Part shown: positions 33,519 through 45,354 of the stretch, piece by piece
Layout: each line of letters opens with the position of its first letter
Position numbering within the stretch: the first letter of the stretch is position 1
Assembly (NCBI RefSeq): GCF_026914185.1
Contig: NC_070572.1
Location: 1,612,001-1,676,000 of the forward strand
Origin: Puccinia triticina
Lineage: Eukaryota > Basidiomycota > Pucciniomycetes > Pucciniales > Pucciniaceae
DNA: 64,000 nt
Reading direction: 5' to 3'
Notes under the pieces: model-generated
Databases searched by the model: none
The model's input: only the letters and a program-made list of their open reading frames with translations
What the model was told of the DNA's origin: nothing
Program-made: the position numbers and the translations under genes

Positions 33519-34375
33519 CGGTTGTGCCGCACCTGAGCAGAAGCGATGTTGTAGTAGTGGAGATAGGGGCAAGTGTAATCCGTCCCAACAAACTCAACCC
33601 CGGTTTGTTTTTATCTCTAGCAATCAAAACTATAAATCATCCCTTAGCCACAACCACTCGAGCCACTTTCCTCGTTGACTCGGGGGCTACCCACAATGTC
33701 ATGAGCGACCACTTCATTGACGGGACTGGACTGCAGAGCAGTGCCACCCATTCTGAGAGAACGGTGTCCGGGTTTGACGGCACCAAGAGCCACACTTCCC
33801 GCAAAATCCAACTCCTACTAGACGACGACAAAACCCCGATGACTTTCATCATCACCAAGCTCAAAGATTCTTACAACGGCATCCTGGGGATGCCTTGGAT
33901 CCGACGGTACGGCCACCTCATCAATTGGCGCAACCGCCAGTGGATCAATTCCCCACCCGCCAACACCAACCACTCCATCGCAGCTGCAACCGCAGTTTTG
34001 TCTTTGCCGACAAAAGCCTCATCAGGCAGGGACCAGCCTGCGAGGCAAGCGAGGCTATATGACGAGGGGGTGCACACTATGTGTGAAACAACACCCCCGC
34101 GATGTGAGTCCATGACCTTACTTTCTGCGCAAAATGCATTAGGAACCGCTGGCAAGCGGGCACATTTTTTAGAACTCCCTACGTGCCAGGAGCCAAACTC
34201 AACCCCCACTGACGATCCCAGAGACCGCATCGCAACCACTGCGGTGGTCTCGTCTTTACCGCAACCAGCCTCGAAAGACCGGGAGGAGCCCGTGAGGCAC
34301 GCTAGGTTAAATGACGAGGGGGTGCACACATTGTGTGAGACAACACCCCCGCGATGTGAGTCTGTCAAGACTTAG
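33515..34375 (+). pseudogene. Gypsy-2 protease with duplicated segment; RT to integrase absent
   Basis: Follows gag in the -1 frame. Retropepsin signature TFLVDSGATHNVMSDHFI, then FDGTKSHTSRKIQLLLDDDK and GILGMPWIRRYGHLINW. After the protease a segment is present twice: RDQPARQARLYDEGVHTMCE and, about 240 bp later, EEPVRHARLNDEGVHTLCET, each followed by TTPPRCES. The frame ends at 34375 and no RT, RNase H or integrase follows, so this is an internally deleted, non-autonomous remnant. Confidence 0.85.
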
Positions 34376-34782
34376 GGCTTGTCCCGGGTCAAAGGAAGCG
34401 CAAGGAACAAAACCTCAACCCCGCAAGGGGGAACAGTAAGTCCGCGCATCTCTTAGGTCCATGCATATGCATGTGACTCCCAGACAGAAGGAGTAAGCTG
34501 AAGCTGAAACTCTGTCCATATTCTATAGCCACGTCTACAACCGACGCAGAGCCTAAGCATCCCAAAAGAAGCACTCGACCAAACAGGTAAGTGATGCTCA
34601 TTGGGATTGCTCTTAGCCGAGAGGTCTGCCGCTGATAAACAACGGAATTGTTTCTGTCTCAGAGAGCACGCACCAGAAGCCAAATCAGACCACAGCGTCC
34701 CTAGCCTCATCGATAGGATCACCAGCTCTACAAGCGGTAAGTCCATCAATGTAGTGTCCAACAAACCAGTGTAGCCAAGAGC
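34376..34782. other. Junction between Gypsy-2 and Copia-2
   Basis: CCGCAAGGGGGAACAG near 34420 looks like a polypurine tract, so the Gypsy-2 3' LTR may begin just after it, but no matching 5' LTR was found. No gene. Confidence 0.35.
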
Positions 34783-35144
34783 TGATGTGAGGTGCTGTTA
34801 ATACAGCAGACCCGAACAGTCACGGCACACGGCGGACTATAAGGTCGCAAGCCTGAACAAGCTATCGTAAGAGAACTGTCTCTGTTATCTAGCTTCCCAC
34901 CGGGAAGCCCAAGCGCTGACTTCCGTCTCAGCTGCTGTCCTCAGGCAGGATCACTCATACCACGATCTCGTGGTTAAAGCTGCATAGCAGTCAAATTTTC
35001 TATTTGTTTTCTTTATACCGGAGCCGGCTATTGTTCCGCTCTCAGGTACATATTTCTTGTTTTCTTATTCATCTATGTCTCTGAGATTGTCAGATAGACC
35101 TTTACCTAACAAGAAATATCATCTCAGTGTTCTGGATTCTATCA
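34783..35144 (+). repeat. Proposed Copia-2 5' LTR
   Basis: The right end is set by the adjacent primer-binding site (TCTATCA at 35138-35144). The left end TGATGTGAGG is chosen as the best TGAT match to ATCA and is uncertain. Inside are strong hairpins: GAGAACTGTCTC at 34871, GCTTCCCACCGGGAAGC at 34892, ACCACGATCTCGTGGT at 34959. Confidence 0.45.
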
Positions 35145-35166
35145 GATTTACAGTCTCGAATCTCGG
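35145..35166 (+). other. Copia-2 primer-binding site, half-tRNA-Tyr type
   Basis: GATTTACAGTCTCG follows the LTR directly. Its reverse complement, CGAGACTGTAAATC, fits the anticodon arm of tRNA-Tyr (loop CTGTAAA), as in Copia-1. Confidence 0.7.
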
Positions 35167-35206
35167 AACCACCCGACCTCATCAGCATCACTGAGAGCGG
35201 AACAAC

Positions 35207-38200
35207 ATGGCCGGAACTCGCCAAACTCCTGCCGCTTCCTCTTCAAACGCCACCAGTTCTGCCACTACCTCCACAAGCGACGATTGTGATATTTTCAAAT
35301 GTCCGACGTTTGACAGGAAGAACTTTCCCATATGGCAGCAAAAAGTGGAGACGTACCTGGCAGTTAAGAGCCTCCTCAAATGTATCGAGCAGCCTCTACC
35401 CCCAAATGCCACGGATGAAGCGAAACTGGAGTACGTGCGAGCAGCGGCGGTTATCAGCGGTCATATCGAAGATGACATCTACAACCACATCATCACCAAC
35501 GACAAAATTAATGATGCCTTCACTCTATGGAAGGAACTGAAAGGAGAATATGCATCTGCGTCGGTGCTAGCCATCTACCACGCGTGGAGGAAGTGGGAAG
35601 ATATCCAATATAAGGACGATATCAACCGCTACATCACTCAACTAGAATCAATGCTAGCTGAATTCGCCGCGATGGGCTTGGAGGTCCCTGGTACCATCCT
35701 GAGTTGCACAATCATTGCCAGAATCTCCCGCAAACGACCCTCCTTAATGGAGACCCTAATCAGCAACACCAAGATGCTCTCTCACCCAAAGCAGATTATC
35801 ACTAAGCTCCAAGACATCGCCCATCATGACGCCGTATCTGCCACAATGAACCGCAACGACGAAATGGTCACCGGTTCATCAACAGCCTTGAATGCCCAGG
35901 CGCAATCCTCATCTAGTCGAAACGGAAACCAAAAGAAGAGGCGCATCAATCCCCACCCGTGTACCAACAAGCAACATAATCCCCTTGCCACCACGCATAC
36001 TGAGGAGAACTGCTGGACCTTACATCCAGGGCTGTATAAGAAGACTCGGCAAAACCCCCCCACAGGTCTGGTCACTACCACGGTGTCGGAACCAACCGAG
36101 TCAGCCAACATAGTCCGACCAACCTTTGGATATTTAACGGGACCCAATGCTAAGGACAATCAACTTAGCATGGTGCTAGACTCAGGTGCCAGCCACCACA
36201 TGTTAAACTCCTTAGACCTGTTTAGCACGACCACACCGGTCAGGGTCAGTATAGCAACTGGGAATAAATGGTATCAAAATGAGCTATTTGCGGTCGCAAG
36301 AGGAAACGCCACCCTAACTCTGGAAAACGGTTCCAAAGTCGTCTTGAGGGACGCTCTATATGTCCCGAATCTCTCGCGCAGCCTGATTTCGTTCGCCCAA
36401 CTCATGGAGAACAAGGCAGTGATCTTTCCTGCCCCGAGCGGTTTCGAAGTTAAGATCGATGATTGGACTGCCATAAGCATTGACACGACGAACTCAATCT
36501 TTGAAATTGTCGGCCTTCAAAAACATGAAGCAGCAGCAATGGCAAATCTTACCGAGGCCGCCCCGACCGCCAAACCAAGCGATTTTGATCTCTGGCACCG
36601 CAGACTCGGACACGCCAGCCGCAAGCGGATTGAAGTTATGCTTGAAAAGCAACTACCGGACGAGGGGACGCAAGCTTGTGAAGCCTGCATGAAAGGCAAA
36701 GTCCCGCGTGTTCCGTTCAACAGTCACTTCAAGGCTACCACTAGTCAGCTTGAAGTTGTCCACGGGGATTTAGTCGGGCCCATTTCACCAGCAACCAATA
36801 ATGGCGCTTGATACTTTCTCACGCTTGTCGACCAGTACTCCGGCTACATCCACACGGAGATACTCAAGCAGAAAAGCAACGCTCCTGCGGCCATACTGCA
36901 GCACAAGGCCTTCTTTGAAAACCAAACTGGCAACCGCATCAAGAAACTAATAACAGACGGCGGAGGCAAGTTTGTCAGCAAGGCCCTGAGCGAAATTCTC
37001 AAAGACGCTGGTGTGCGGCACAATGTCTCGCCGCCCTACACACCTCAGCACAACGGTTTCGCTGAACGCGCCAATCGAACAGTGATTGAAATGACCCGGA
37101 CGATGCTAATGCAGGCCAACATGGCCCCGGAGTGGTGGGGAGAAGCGGTGAAGTCAGCAACCGCAACAAACAATTGCCTGCCCTCCTTCAGCAAGTCTTG
37201 GGCTTCTCCGATGGAGCTGATGTTCAAGATCAAGCCCAATATGTCCTTCTTTTGGCCTTTCGGCTGCTGGGCTTGGATCGTAAAACCAAAGCACAACCGG
37301 GGCACCAAGTTTGGTGCAGTCGCGTGGGACGGTATCATGCTTGGCTACGACAACGACTTTACAGCTTATCGGATCTTTCAACCCAAGGACAAGTCATTTG
37401 TGACTTCAAAACAGGTCTATTTTGATGAACGGACTTTTCCCAACTGTCTTGCCTTGAACAGAAGTGTCAACGCCTATGGGATCAACAAGCTACCGTTGTT
37501 CACCGAAGCCGAACCACTACCGTTGAGTGAGGAAGAAGAGCTGGAAAACCAACTCCGAGCGGATGAAGAAGCAAGGGAAGAAGAGAATGACCTCGCTCAA
37601 ATCCTCAATGACCTGCCGCCTGGACCTCAACTGGATGATGATGACAGTGACGACCAGCAGGATCGCCGCAGTGAAGCTCCAATCAATCAGGAAGAAAGCA
37701 GTCGTCAAGAGCACCCTTGTGAACCAAGACAACGTCTTTGCCTGAAAGTGATTGGTCCCCAACACCCAATGCTTATCAACAGCGACATCGATCCGGCGAA
37801 CATTAGGACGTACGCCAGGCGTCAAATGTATCATGCTACAGTGACGGTGGAGCCAAAAAATCACAAACAAGCGATGAGTTCAATGGAGTCGCTTGATTGG
37901 AAAGAAGCCGAGCTGAAATAAGTAGCTAACATGATTCAACATGATGTATGGATTCAGCGAATGCGGACTTCAGATGACTCTCCAATACCCGCAACTTGGG
38001 CCTTCCGGAAAAAGCTGGGTCCCAACAACCAGGTCACCGAATATAAAGCGCGCATATGTGCGCAGGGGTTCAGGCAGACGTACGGCCTGAACTATGAGGC
38101 TTGGTATGCGCCAAGCGGTTGACCCTGTTCCCTCAGATTGATCATCTCCTTTGCGGTGGAAAACGGCCTCGAAATTCATCAGCTTGACGTCCGAAGTGCG

Positions 38201-39002
38201 TTTCTTACCTGTCCACTGGATGACAAGGTTACGCTCCTTCCGCCCCCCGGCTTAGACATGCCTCCAAACACAGTCCTTGAACTCAAGAAAGCAATTTATG
38301 GCCTAAGGCAATCGCCGTTGGTCTGGTATACTCGTCTTTCAAATTACCTCAAGAAAATCGGCTTCACTATATCAGTGGCCAACCCATGCGTGTTCTATCG
38401 GGCTAACGTCCCAGGGCGAGAAGACACAATTGTCTATGCCCACGTGGACGATCTGGTCTTCATAAGCAAGAAACCGCTCTGCTTCAAAGAGGAGATGGAG
38501 CTCGAATTCAAGATCAAATATATGGGTGAAGCAAAGTTCTTACTAGGAATGAACATTGAACGGAGCGGAGACGGTATACACATCAATCAATCCCAGTTCA
38601 TCGAGAGGAAACTGGTCGAATTTGGTCTTGACAAGCTCTACCCCGCAACATGCCCGCTTAACCCAAAGGTCTACCTCAAGAAGGCCTCGGCACAGGAGAT
38701 AGCAGACTTCAAGAAAACTGGCGTCAACTTTTGAGCGCTGATCGGTTCCCTGAATTACTTGAGCGTACTGACGCGCCCCGACATAGCCTACGCCGTCAGT
38801 TCCCTATCTCAGTACCTGGAAAATCCGGGTATGCTCCACTACCATGCGGCTATCCAAGTCTATTGTTACCTGGCTGGCACCAAGTCTCTTGGACTCACAT
38901 ACCGGAAGAATGCTGACAATTCCATCAAAGCCTACGTTGACGCGGACTGGGGGAACTGCCCCGACACTAGACGATCCTCTACCGGATTCCCCATCATGGC
39001 GG
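35207..39002 (+). pseudogene. Copia-2 Gag-Pol, one frame with four nonsense codons
   Basis: From ATG 35207 (MAGTRQTPAAS) to 39002 a single frame is kept with no frameshift. Stops: TGA 36809, TAA 37919, TGA 38120, TGA 38732. Domains: UBN2-type Gag, Cys/His segment (CTNKQHNPLATTHTEENCW), protease VLDSGASHHML, GAG-pre-integrase WHRRLGHAS/CEACMKGK, integrase with HGDLVGP, TDGGGKF and NGFAERANRT, RT with QLDVRSAFLTCPL and an intact AHVDDLV, RNase H YVDADWGNCPDTRRSSTGF. All three TGA codons are preceded by T, fitting CGA to TGA. Integrase has GGGKF where Copia-1 has GGGEF. Truncated in RNase H. Confidence 0.92.
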
Positions 39003-39995
39003 TGTGGTAAGACCAATCAAGACCAATATCTTTGAAAATAGGTTAAAAATACATTTCACATACATTGAAGTTATGTACACACCGTCAAAAGCGTGGAAGA
39101 ATTTAGTTTACAAGTTATAAGGTTATTACATGCAAATTACATAAGAACTGTCAATCTTAATGCGCTCAAAAGCGCTGAACACCCCTGAAAATACATGTAC
39201 ACATATTTGTTTTCACATAGTGTTTCTTTTATCACAGATGCTTGTAGGAATCACTCATATCTTGGCAATCATCTGTTTTGGGTCAAGTTTTCCCCAATAG
39301 GATCTTTTCTCCACATTGATTTACAATCACACATATTAAATCACTTCTCAGACGTAATTTTCCTTCCCAATTAGTCCAAGCCAAGTGATCATAACCCAAA
39401 AGGGGAAATTGTTTTCATTACATATGTAAATCTTTCCCAACTGGTACATTTATTTCACATTACATTGAACAGCTTTCCTCATTAGTACATTTATTTCACT
39501 ACATTGTAAATCACTCTCAGACATGATTTTTCCTATAAAAGGAGGCCTCTCTTGCCCCTTCTTGTTTTCTTTTCCTCCTCATGCTTGCATTAGTGAATGA
39601 TAATTGATATTATTCAGCAGACATCACATCAAAAATTGCCCCCATCAAACATTGTCTTATAAAATTGCCCCCTTATCAAATATTGCCTCAACCTCTCACT
39701 TGACTCGAAAATCTGACTTATTAATTTAAGTTCAGGAATCTCCCAGAGTACTCATCACGCCAAAACTCTTCTAAAATATAACATTACATCAAAATTACAT
39801 ATTACAAGGTTTATAAATCGCAACAAGATTTAAATAGCTAAATTCAGGAAGATTGCGCCACACTAAATTAATAGTGTATCTCCTAGAGCTTATTTACAGG
39901 AGGGCAGCCCTTCAAGCACCCGTGTAAATTGTCAAATCCTTGATATTTTCATTTCCCCTCCAAGCTCTGCTTACGCCTTGCGTGAGAGTTCCACA
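39003..39995 (+). repeat. Gypsy-3 5' LTR
   Basis: Begins TGTGGTAAGACC exactly where Copia-2 coding stops and ends GAGTTCCACA, giving 5-bp inverted ends TGTGG/CCACA. The length is 993 bp. Internal near-repeats of TACATTTATTTCACTACATT lie upstream of the TATA box. Confidence 0.8.
39534..39540 (+). promoter_or_regulatory. TATA box in Gypsy-3 LTR
   Basis: TATAAAA followed by GGAGGCC and a pyrimidine-rich run about 20-30 bp downstream, as expected for the LTR promoter and start of R. Confidence 0.65.
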
Positions 39996-39997
39996 AG

Positions 39998-40015
39998 TGG
40001 TGTCCCAACAGTGGC
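39998..40015 (+). other. Gypsy-3 primer-binding site
   Basis: TGGTGTCCCAACAGTGGC, two bases after the LTR. The initial TGG pairs with a tRNA 3' CCA, so this uses a full tRNA 3' end, unlike the Copia elements. The tRNA was not identified. Confidence 0.65.
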
Positions 40016-40181
40016 CCATCCTTCTCTCAGATAAATTTGGCTAAAAAATCACGTTAAATTTAGAAACCTTAAAGTTCAAATTTAGATTTAAAGAGCATTT
40101 TGCGCTTTTATTAACCCATTTCCCATATATAATTATTAAATACTTATTAAGCTAGGTACAAATATAAAAAAAAATCTAGAA

Positions 40182-42890
40182 ATGGATCCACAACCTCCAC
40201 CAATTAATCTTTACGCCAATCCCGGCCAATTTAGAAATCCAGTTCCACCGTCATCAGCCGCATCAGTTCATCCCCTAGATCATGCGGAAGATATTCGTGA
40301 TCAGGCTAGAAGTCCGGAATCTGATGACGCCGAGTTCCTGCCCTTTCTAGAAAGAGAAGCGGAAATGCCGCGGTATGAGGGGCCCTTGCCGGGAACTCGA
40401 ATAGTCAAAATAAAACCTATAGATAAAGATTTGTTCTTTGACGTATCAAACATACCTATTGACAAATTTATTTCGCAGTATGAGGAAGCTGGCCGAACCG
40501 GTGGAGCTGGACCTAGAGAATTGGCGAAACAGTTAATTAGTTTCATGAAGGGTCTAGATTTAAAAGATGAACTGGAGGCAATGACTGGTTACAAAGATGC
40601 GGATTGGGAATTATTGAAAAGACAGCTAATTTTGCGGTTTGGGAAATCACAGCCTTTAGTTAAATACTCAAAAAGAGATTTGCCTAAATTAGTAAATTCT
40701 TCCGCGCAAAAAGGAGGAATTCGAACTCAAGAAGAATTTAATATATTTAAGAATAAATTCGAAACAATTACTCACTATCTCGTTTGGATGGGATATAGTT
40801 CTGATCTAGAAGAATATTGAGAAATGTTAATGGAAGCTTTAAGTTCGGAGCTAGAAGAAGCCACGACAAAAGTGTTACTTAACAAGAATCAAATGAAGTC
40901 ATCCAGGGACGGAGGCGACATTGTACCTTGAACTGTAGTTATTGTTTACTTTATTCAAAGAGAATTAAAATCAGCTTCTATTATGGTGAGGCGAGGATTG
41001 GCGGAATCTACCTTTTCTCCAGGGGATACTTCCACCAAGAAGGAGGAATCCAAAAGTGCAACGATAGCGCAACCTATAAAAGCATTTGAAAAGAAATTGG
41101 AAGATATAACTAAGCAATTAGCCTCTTTGACGGCGGGAAAGATGACCCCACCGCATATGTCATTAGATTTGAAAGTGCCGCAGCCACCCGCAATGGTAAA
41201 CGTACCTTATAAAAGAATACCTGGGTTTAAATGCTACTATTGCTTCCAAGAAACCCATGGAAGCAATAGGTGTGGATTTTTTGCCTATGACGAGTCGAAT
41301 GGATTAGTCAGAAGGGATGGGAAAGATTATAAGCTTCCCAACGGGGCGGTTATACCCTGGGATACGAGTTGTCCATTGAAGCAAGAGGTAGACAAATTTG
41401 CTAAAGCATTGGCAACTGTTACGGCTTCGGCGTCCTTTGGCGAGTTAGAGGAATGTGAGGAAGAAGAGCGAATAACGGCTGAAGTGGATATCGGTAAGCG
41501 ATCTCGGTCAGAAAAGGATCAGAATGATACTGGCGGAACAAAACGCGCCAAAGGCGGTAAAGATACAGTGATGGATATCGATGCTGAGGATCTAATCGAG
41601 AAAGCTACGGCTTTAAATCCTATTCAAATCCAACCTAAAGCTAAAAATCAATCCAAAGTAAGATTTGACGAGAGCGTTGAAGAAGGAAAGGAAAAGGAAA
41701 AACCTATCCAAAAAACTACCTTAGAAAAGCCATTAGCGAAAGAGTTCCCTGGGTTAGAAGAAGATACCGCCAGGAGAATGCTTTTGGAAGGGAAAATGAC
41801 CCTGAGCTATGGTGAAATATTCGCGATTTCGAGCGGTTTGATTGATGTTTTCAAAAAGAAGATATCTAATCGTCGAATTCCGGCGGAAGAAGGTAAAACG
41901 GCGAATTATTCTTCATTCAAAGACGATTTAGTAGAAGTTCCAACGACGCATTATTCATGTCCGTTGGGTTATATTAAACTAGTAATCGAAGGTCAAGATA
42001 CAGAGGTGCTGCTAGATACAGGCTTGATGGTCAATCTAATGCCAGAACAATTAGCGCAACAACTCGGGTTAGTTATAACGGAAAAACCCATGAATTTAAA
42101 AGGGATAGGAGTCCATCATACCAGCATTATTGGGATAGCCGAAGGAGTAGAGGTCGAGATAGGAAAGATAAACAGACCTGTACATTTCTGGGTAGCGAAG
42201 GGACCAGTTCAGTTTATTCTGGGCAAACCCTTCCTTATGGATTCCGCGGCTACTATTAAATATAACGGCGAAGGCGGTGAATCCCTGGCTATTCTAGATC
42301 CTAAGGGACGCACTTATTTGATTCCAATCCTTTTGCCCACCCAACATAAATGGGAAACGTCCCTTCCTTCGAATTCTTCAACGCGTAATTTTTTTAGAAT
42401 AAACCCTGGGCTTCAAAATTCAACAGATAGCCTGGGGGAAAACAATTGAGTTAATGCCGCAAAATACAAAACTGTTGCAAAAAAAATCAAACCAGTAAAT
42501 ATTCCAATGCCAATCGCTATTAATCCCCCTCTTCGACGGCCGCCATTATTGCGAGATCCTTATTTAACTCCATTAACACCTAACCCTCCTAAATTCAAAG
42601 AAACAAAGAAGGTCACATTAGAGCGGTTAAAAATAATTAATTTTGGGCCACCAGGCTATTTAAATCCAGCTGAATTGAATTTATTTTATCATCTAATATC
42701 CTTACGGGAGAAGGCGCTGGCCTTCGATGAAACCAAACGTGGATTATTAAAGCATAGTTACGGCTTGCCTTACGTAATCCCTGTTGTACCACATGAACCA
42801 TTGCAAATTAGGCCGATACCTATACCGGCTCCGATAAAAGCTACCTTTATCAAGTTGGTCCGTGAAAGATTAAAGACAGGACTTTCACTA
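40182..42890 (+). pseudogene. Gypsy-3 Gag, retropepsin and RT start
   Basis: One frame from ATG 40182 (MDPQPPPINLYANPGQF) with three in-frame stops, all TGA preceded by T (40818, 40929, 42447). Gag part: DLFFDVSNIPIDKFISQYEE and WELLKRQLILRFGK. A Cys cluster CYYCFQETHGSNRCGFF. Lys/Glu-rich linker. Retropepsin with VLLDTGLMVNLMPEQLAQQL and FILGKPFLMDSAA. Then the lead-in to RT: REKALAFDETKRGLLKHSYG, PIPAPIKATFIKLVRERLKT, after which homology stops. I associate this gag-retropepsin lineage with rust fungi. Inactive. Confidence 0.85.
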
Positions 42891-42959
42891 CAAACATGGA
42901 TGAATTTGGGAAGGCATATATTGATCAATATGGCATATATTGATCAAATTATATTGAAC

Positions 42960-43419
42960 AAATTATATTGATCATTTTTTTTTTTGAAATTTCTATTTCA
43001 TTTGTTTCCTTCCTGCAACATAATAAACCTTCTATCATCTCTCTTTCTCTTGATTTCCTCCTTCCTTAATTTTCAACCATAGTGAAAGCTTCATTTTGTT
43101 GTCAGATCAAATAGGTCATTTTTACATACTCATATGAATTATTCCTGAGAAAAAATAGTCTGTTAAGTCAGGCAGGGAGGAGAAGGGGGGAGGAGGAATG
43201 GGGACGCATGAATTATTGTCACTTGAACCTTGCAGAAGTGTTGAAATCTACTTTCCAAAAAAAAAAAAAAAAAAAAAAACAATCAGCTTCAATATATCAT
43301 GCTACATCAACTTTGTTCAAATTTAATGGCTTATATATATGACTCATCATATCCAATATCCTAAATTTCTACTAGGCCTGAGATTGATTTAACGTTTGTA
43401 CCAGATTTGAGTAAGGTGT
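42960..43419. repeat. AT-rich junction with a poly(A) run
   Basis: Short repeats of ATATTGATCAAATT at 42900-42975, a T-run at 42977, and about 22 consecutive A at 43257-43279. No gene. Marks the breakpoint between Gypsy-3 and the satellite. Confidence 0.6.
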
Positions 43420-45354
43420 CTTATATCATGGAAGAAATCCCACGCTGCGCTGAGATATAGTGGGAGGAACACCAGGAAACTACCAAATTAGTCATATTTG
43501 GCAACTGATCACATTGTGGCTGCTACATTTGGAGGTTTTGAGGTCATTCAAGGTAAACCATGATCCCTTGGGGCCATTTGATCATTTTTTTACCAATATC
43601 ATGGAAGAACTGCCATGCTGCGCTGAGATATAGTGGCAGAAACACCAAGAAACTACCAAATTAGTGATATTTGGCAACTGATCACATTGTGGCTGCTACA
43701 TTTGGGGGTTTTGTGGTCATTCAAGGTACACAATGAATCTTTGAGGGCATGTGAACAATTTGGTACCAATATCATGGAAGAACTCCCATGCTGCGCTGAG
43801 ATATAGTGGCAGAAACACCAAGAAACTACCAAATTAGTGATATTTGGCAACGGTTCACATTGTGGCTGCTACATTCGGGGGTTTTGTGGTCATTCAAGGT
43901 ACAAAATGAATCTTTGTGGGCATGTGAACATTTTGGTACCAATATCATGGAAGAACTCCCATGCTGCGCTGAGATATAGTGGCAGAAACACCAAGAAACT
44001 ACCAAATTAGTGATATTTGGCAACTGATCACATTGTGGCTGCTACATTTGGGGGTTTTGTGGTCATTCACTGTACCAATGAATCTCTGAGGGCATGTGAA
44101 CAATTTGGTTTCAATATCATGGAAGAACTCCCACGCTGCCTTGAGATATAGTGGCGGAAACACCAAGAAACTACCAAATTAGTCATATTTGGCAACTGAT
44201 CATATTTTGGCTGCTACATTTGGACGTTTTGAGGTCATTCAAGGTAAACCATGATCCCTTGAGGCCATTTGATCATTTTTTTACCAATATCATGGAAGAA
44301 CTCCCATGCTGCGCTGAGATATAGTGGCAGAAACACCAAGAAACTACCTAATTAGTCATATTTGGCAACTGATCACATTGTGGGTGCTACATTTGGACGT
44401 TTTGAGGTCATTTAAGGTAAACAATGATCCCTTGAGGCCATTTGATCATTTTTGTACCAATATCATGGAAGAACTCCCATGCTGCGCTGAGATATAGAGG
44501 CAGAAACACCAAGAAACTACCAAATTAGTGATATTTGGCAACTGATCACATGGTGACTGCTACATTTGGGGGTTTTGTGGTCATGCAAGGTACCCAATGA
44601 ATCTTTGAGGGCATGTGAGCATTTTGGTACCAATATCATGGAAGAACTCCCATGCTGCGCTGAGATATAGTGGCAGAAACACCAAGAAACTACCAAATTA
44701 GTGATATTTGGCAACTGATCACATTGTGGCTGCTACATTTGGACATTTTGAGGTCATTCAAGGTACACAATGAATCTTTAAGGGCATGTGAACATTTTGG
44801 TACCAGTATCATGGAAGAAATCCAATGCTGCGCTGAGATATAGTGGCAGAAACACCAAGAAACTACCAAATTAGTGATATTTGGCAACTGATCACATTGT
44901 GGCTGCTACATTTGGGGGTTTTGTGGTCATTGAAGGTACACCATGAATCTTTGAGGGCATGTGAACATTTTGGTGTCAATATCGTGGAAGAACTCCCACG
45001 CTGCGCTCAGATATAGTGGGAGAAACATCAAGAAACTACCAAATTAGTGATATTTGGCAACTGATCACATTGTGGCTGCTACATTTGGGGTTTTTGTGGT
45101 CATTCAAGGTACACAATAAATCTTTGACCCCATTTGATCATTTTGGTACCAATATCATGGAAGAACTACCATGCTGCGCTGAGATATAGTGGCGGAAACA
45201 CCAAGAAACTACCAAATTAGCCATATTTGGCAACTGATCACATTGTGGGGTTTTGTGGTCATTAAAGGTAAAAAGTGAATCTTTAAGGGCATGTGAACAT
45301 TTTGGTACCAATATCATGGAAGAACTCCCAGGCTGCACTGAGATATAGTGGGAG
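43420..45354. repeat. 173-bp satellite array, left block
   Basis: About 11 head-to-tail units with a constant 173-bp step. Conserved core ATCATGGAAGAACTCCCATG + CTGCGCTGAGATATAGTGG, then CACCAAGAAACTACCAAATT. Two variant halves alternate: TTTGTGGTCATT...GGGCATGTGAACATTTTGG and TTTGAGGTCATT...GGCCATTTGATCATTTTTG. One unit near 45240 has lost about a dozen bases. The array is cut at 45354 by the hAT insertion. Confidence 0.96.

Larger units (their letters stand above)
34783..39002 (+). mobile_element. Copia-2, 5' portion, interrupted by Gypsy-3
   Basis: A Copia element related to Copia-1 on the opposite strand. A proposed 5' LTR, a half-tRNA primer-binding site and one long gag-pol frame are present. 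The sequence stops within RNase H at 39002, where the TGTGG end of Gypsy-3's LTR starts, so the rest was separated by that insertion and is not in the window. Confidence 0.85.
39003..42960 (+). mobile_element. Gypsy-3, LTR retrotransposon truncated in RT
   Basis: A 5' LTR, primer-binding site and gag-protease-RT-start are present. The RT homology stops near 42890 (VRERLKTGL) and AT-rich DNA follows, so most of pol and the 3' LTR are lost. It lies in the RNase H region of Copia-2. Confidence 0.85.

Noticed and set aside
5175..42449. Stop-codon reassignment (TGA read as an amino acid), since most stops are TGA.
   Set aside because: Gypsy-1 and the hAT transposase are intact without internal TGA, one stop is TAA, and the invariant T before TGA is better explained by TCGA mutation.
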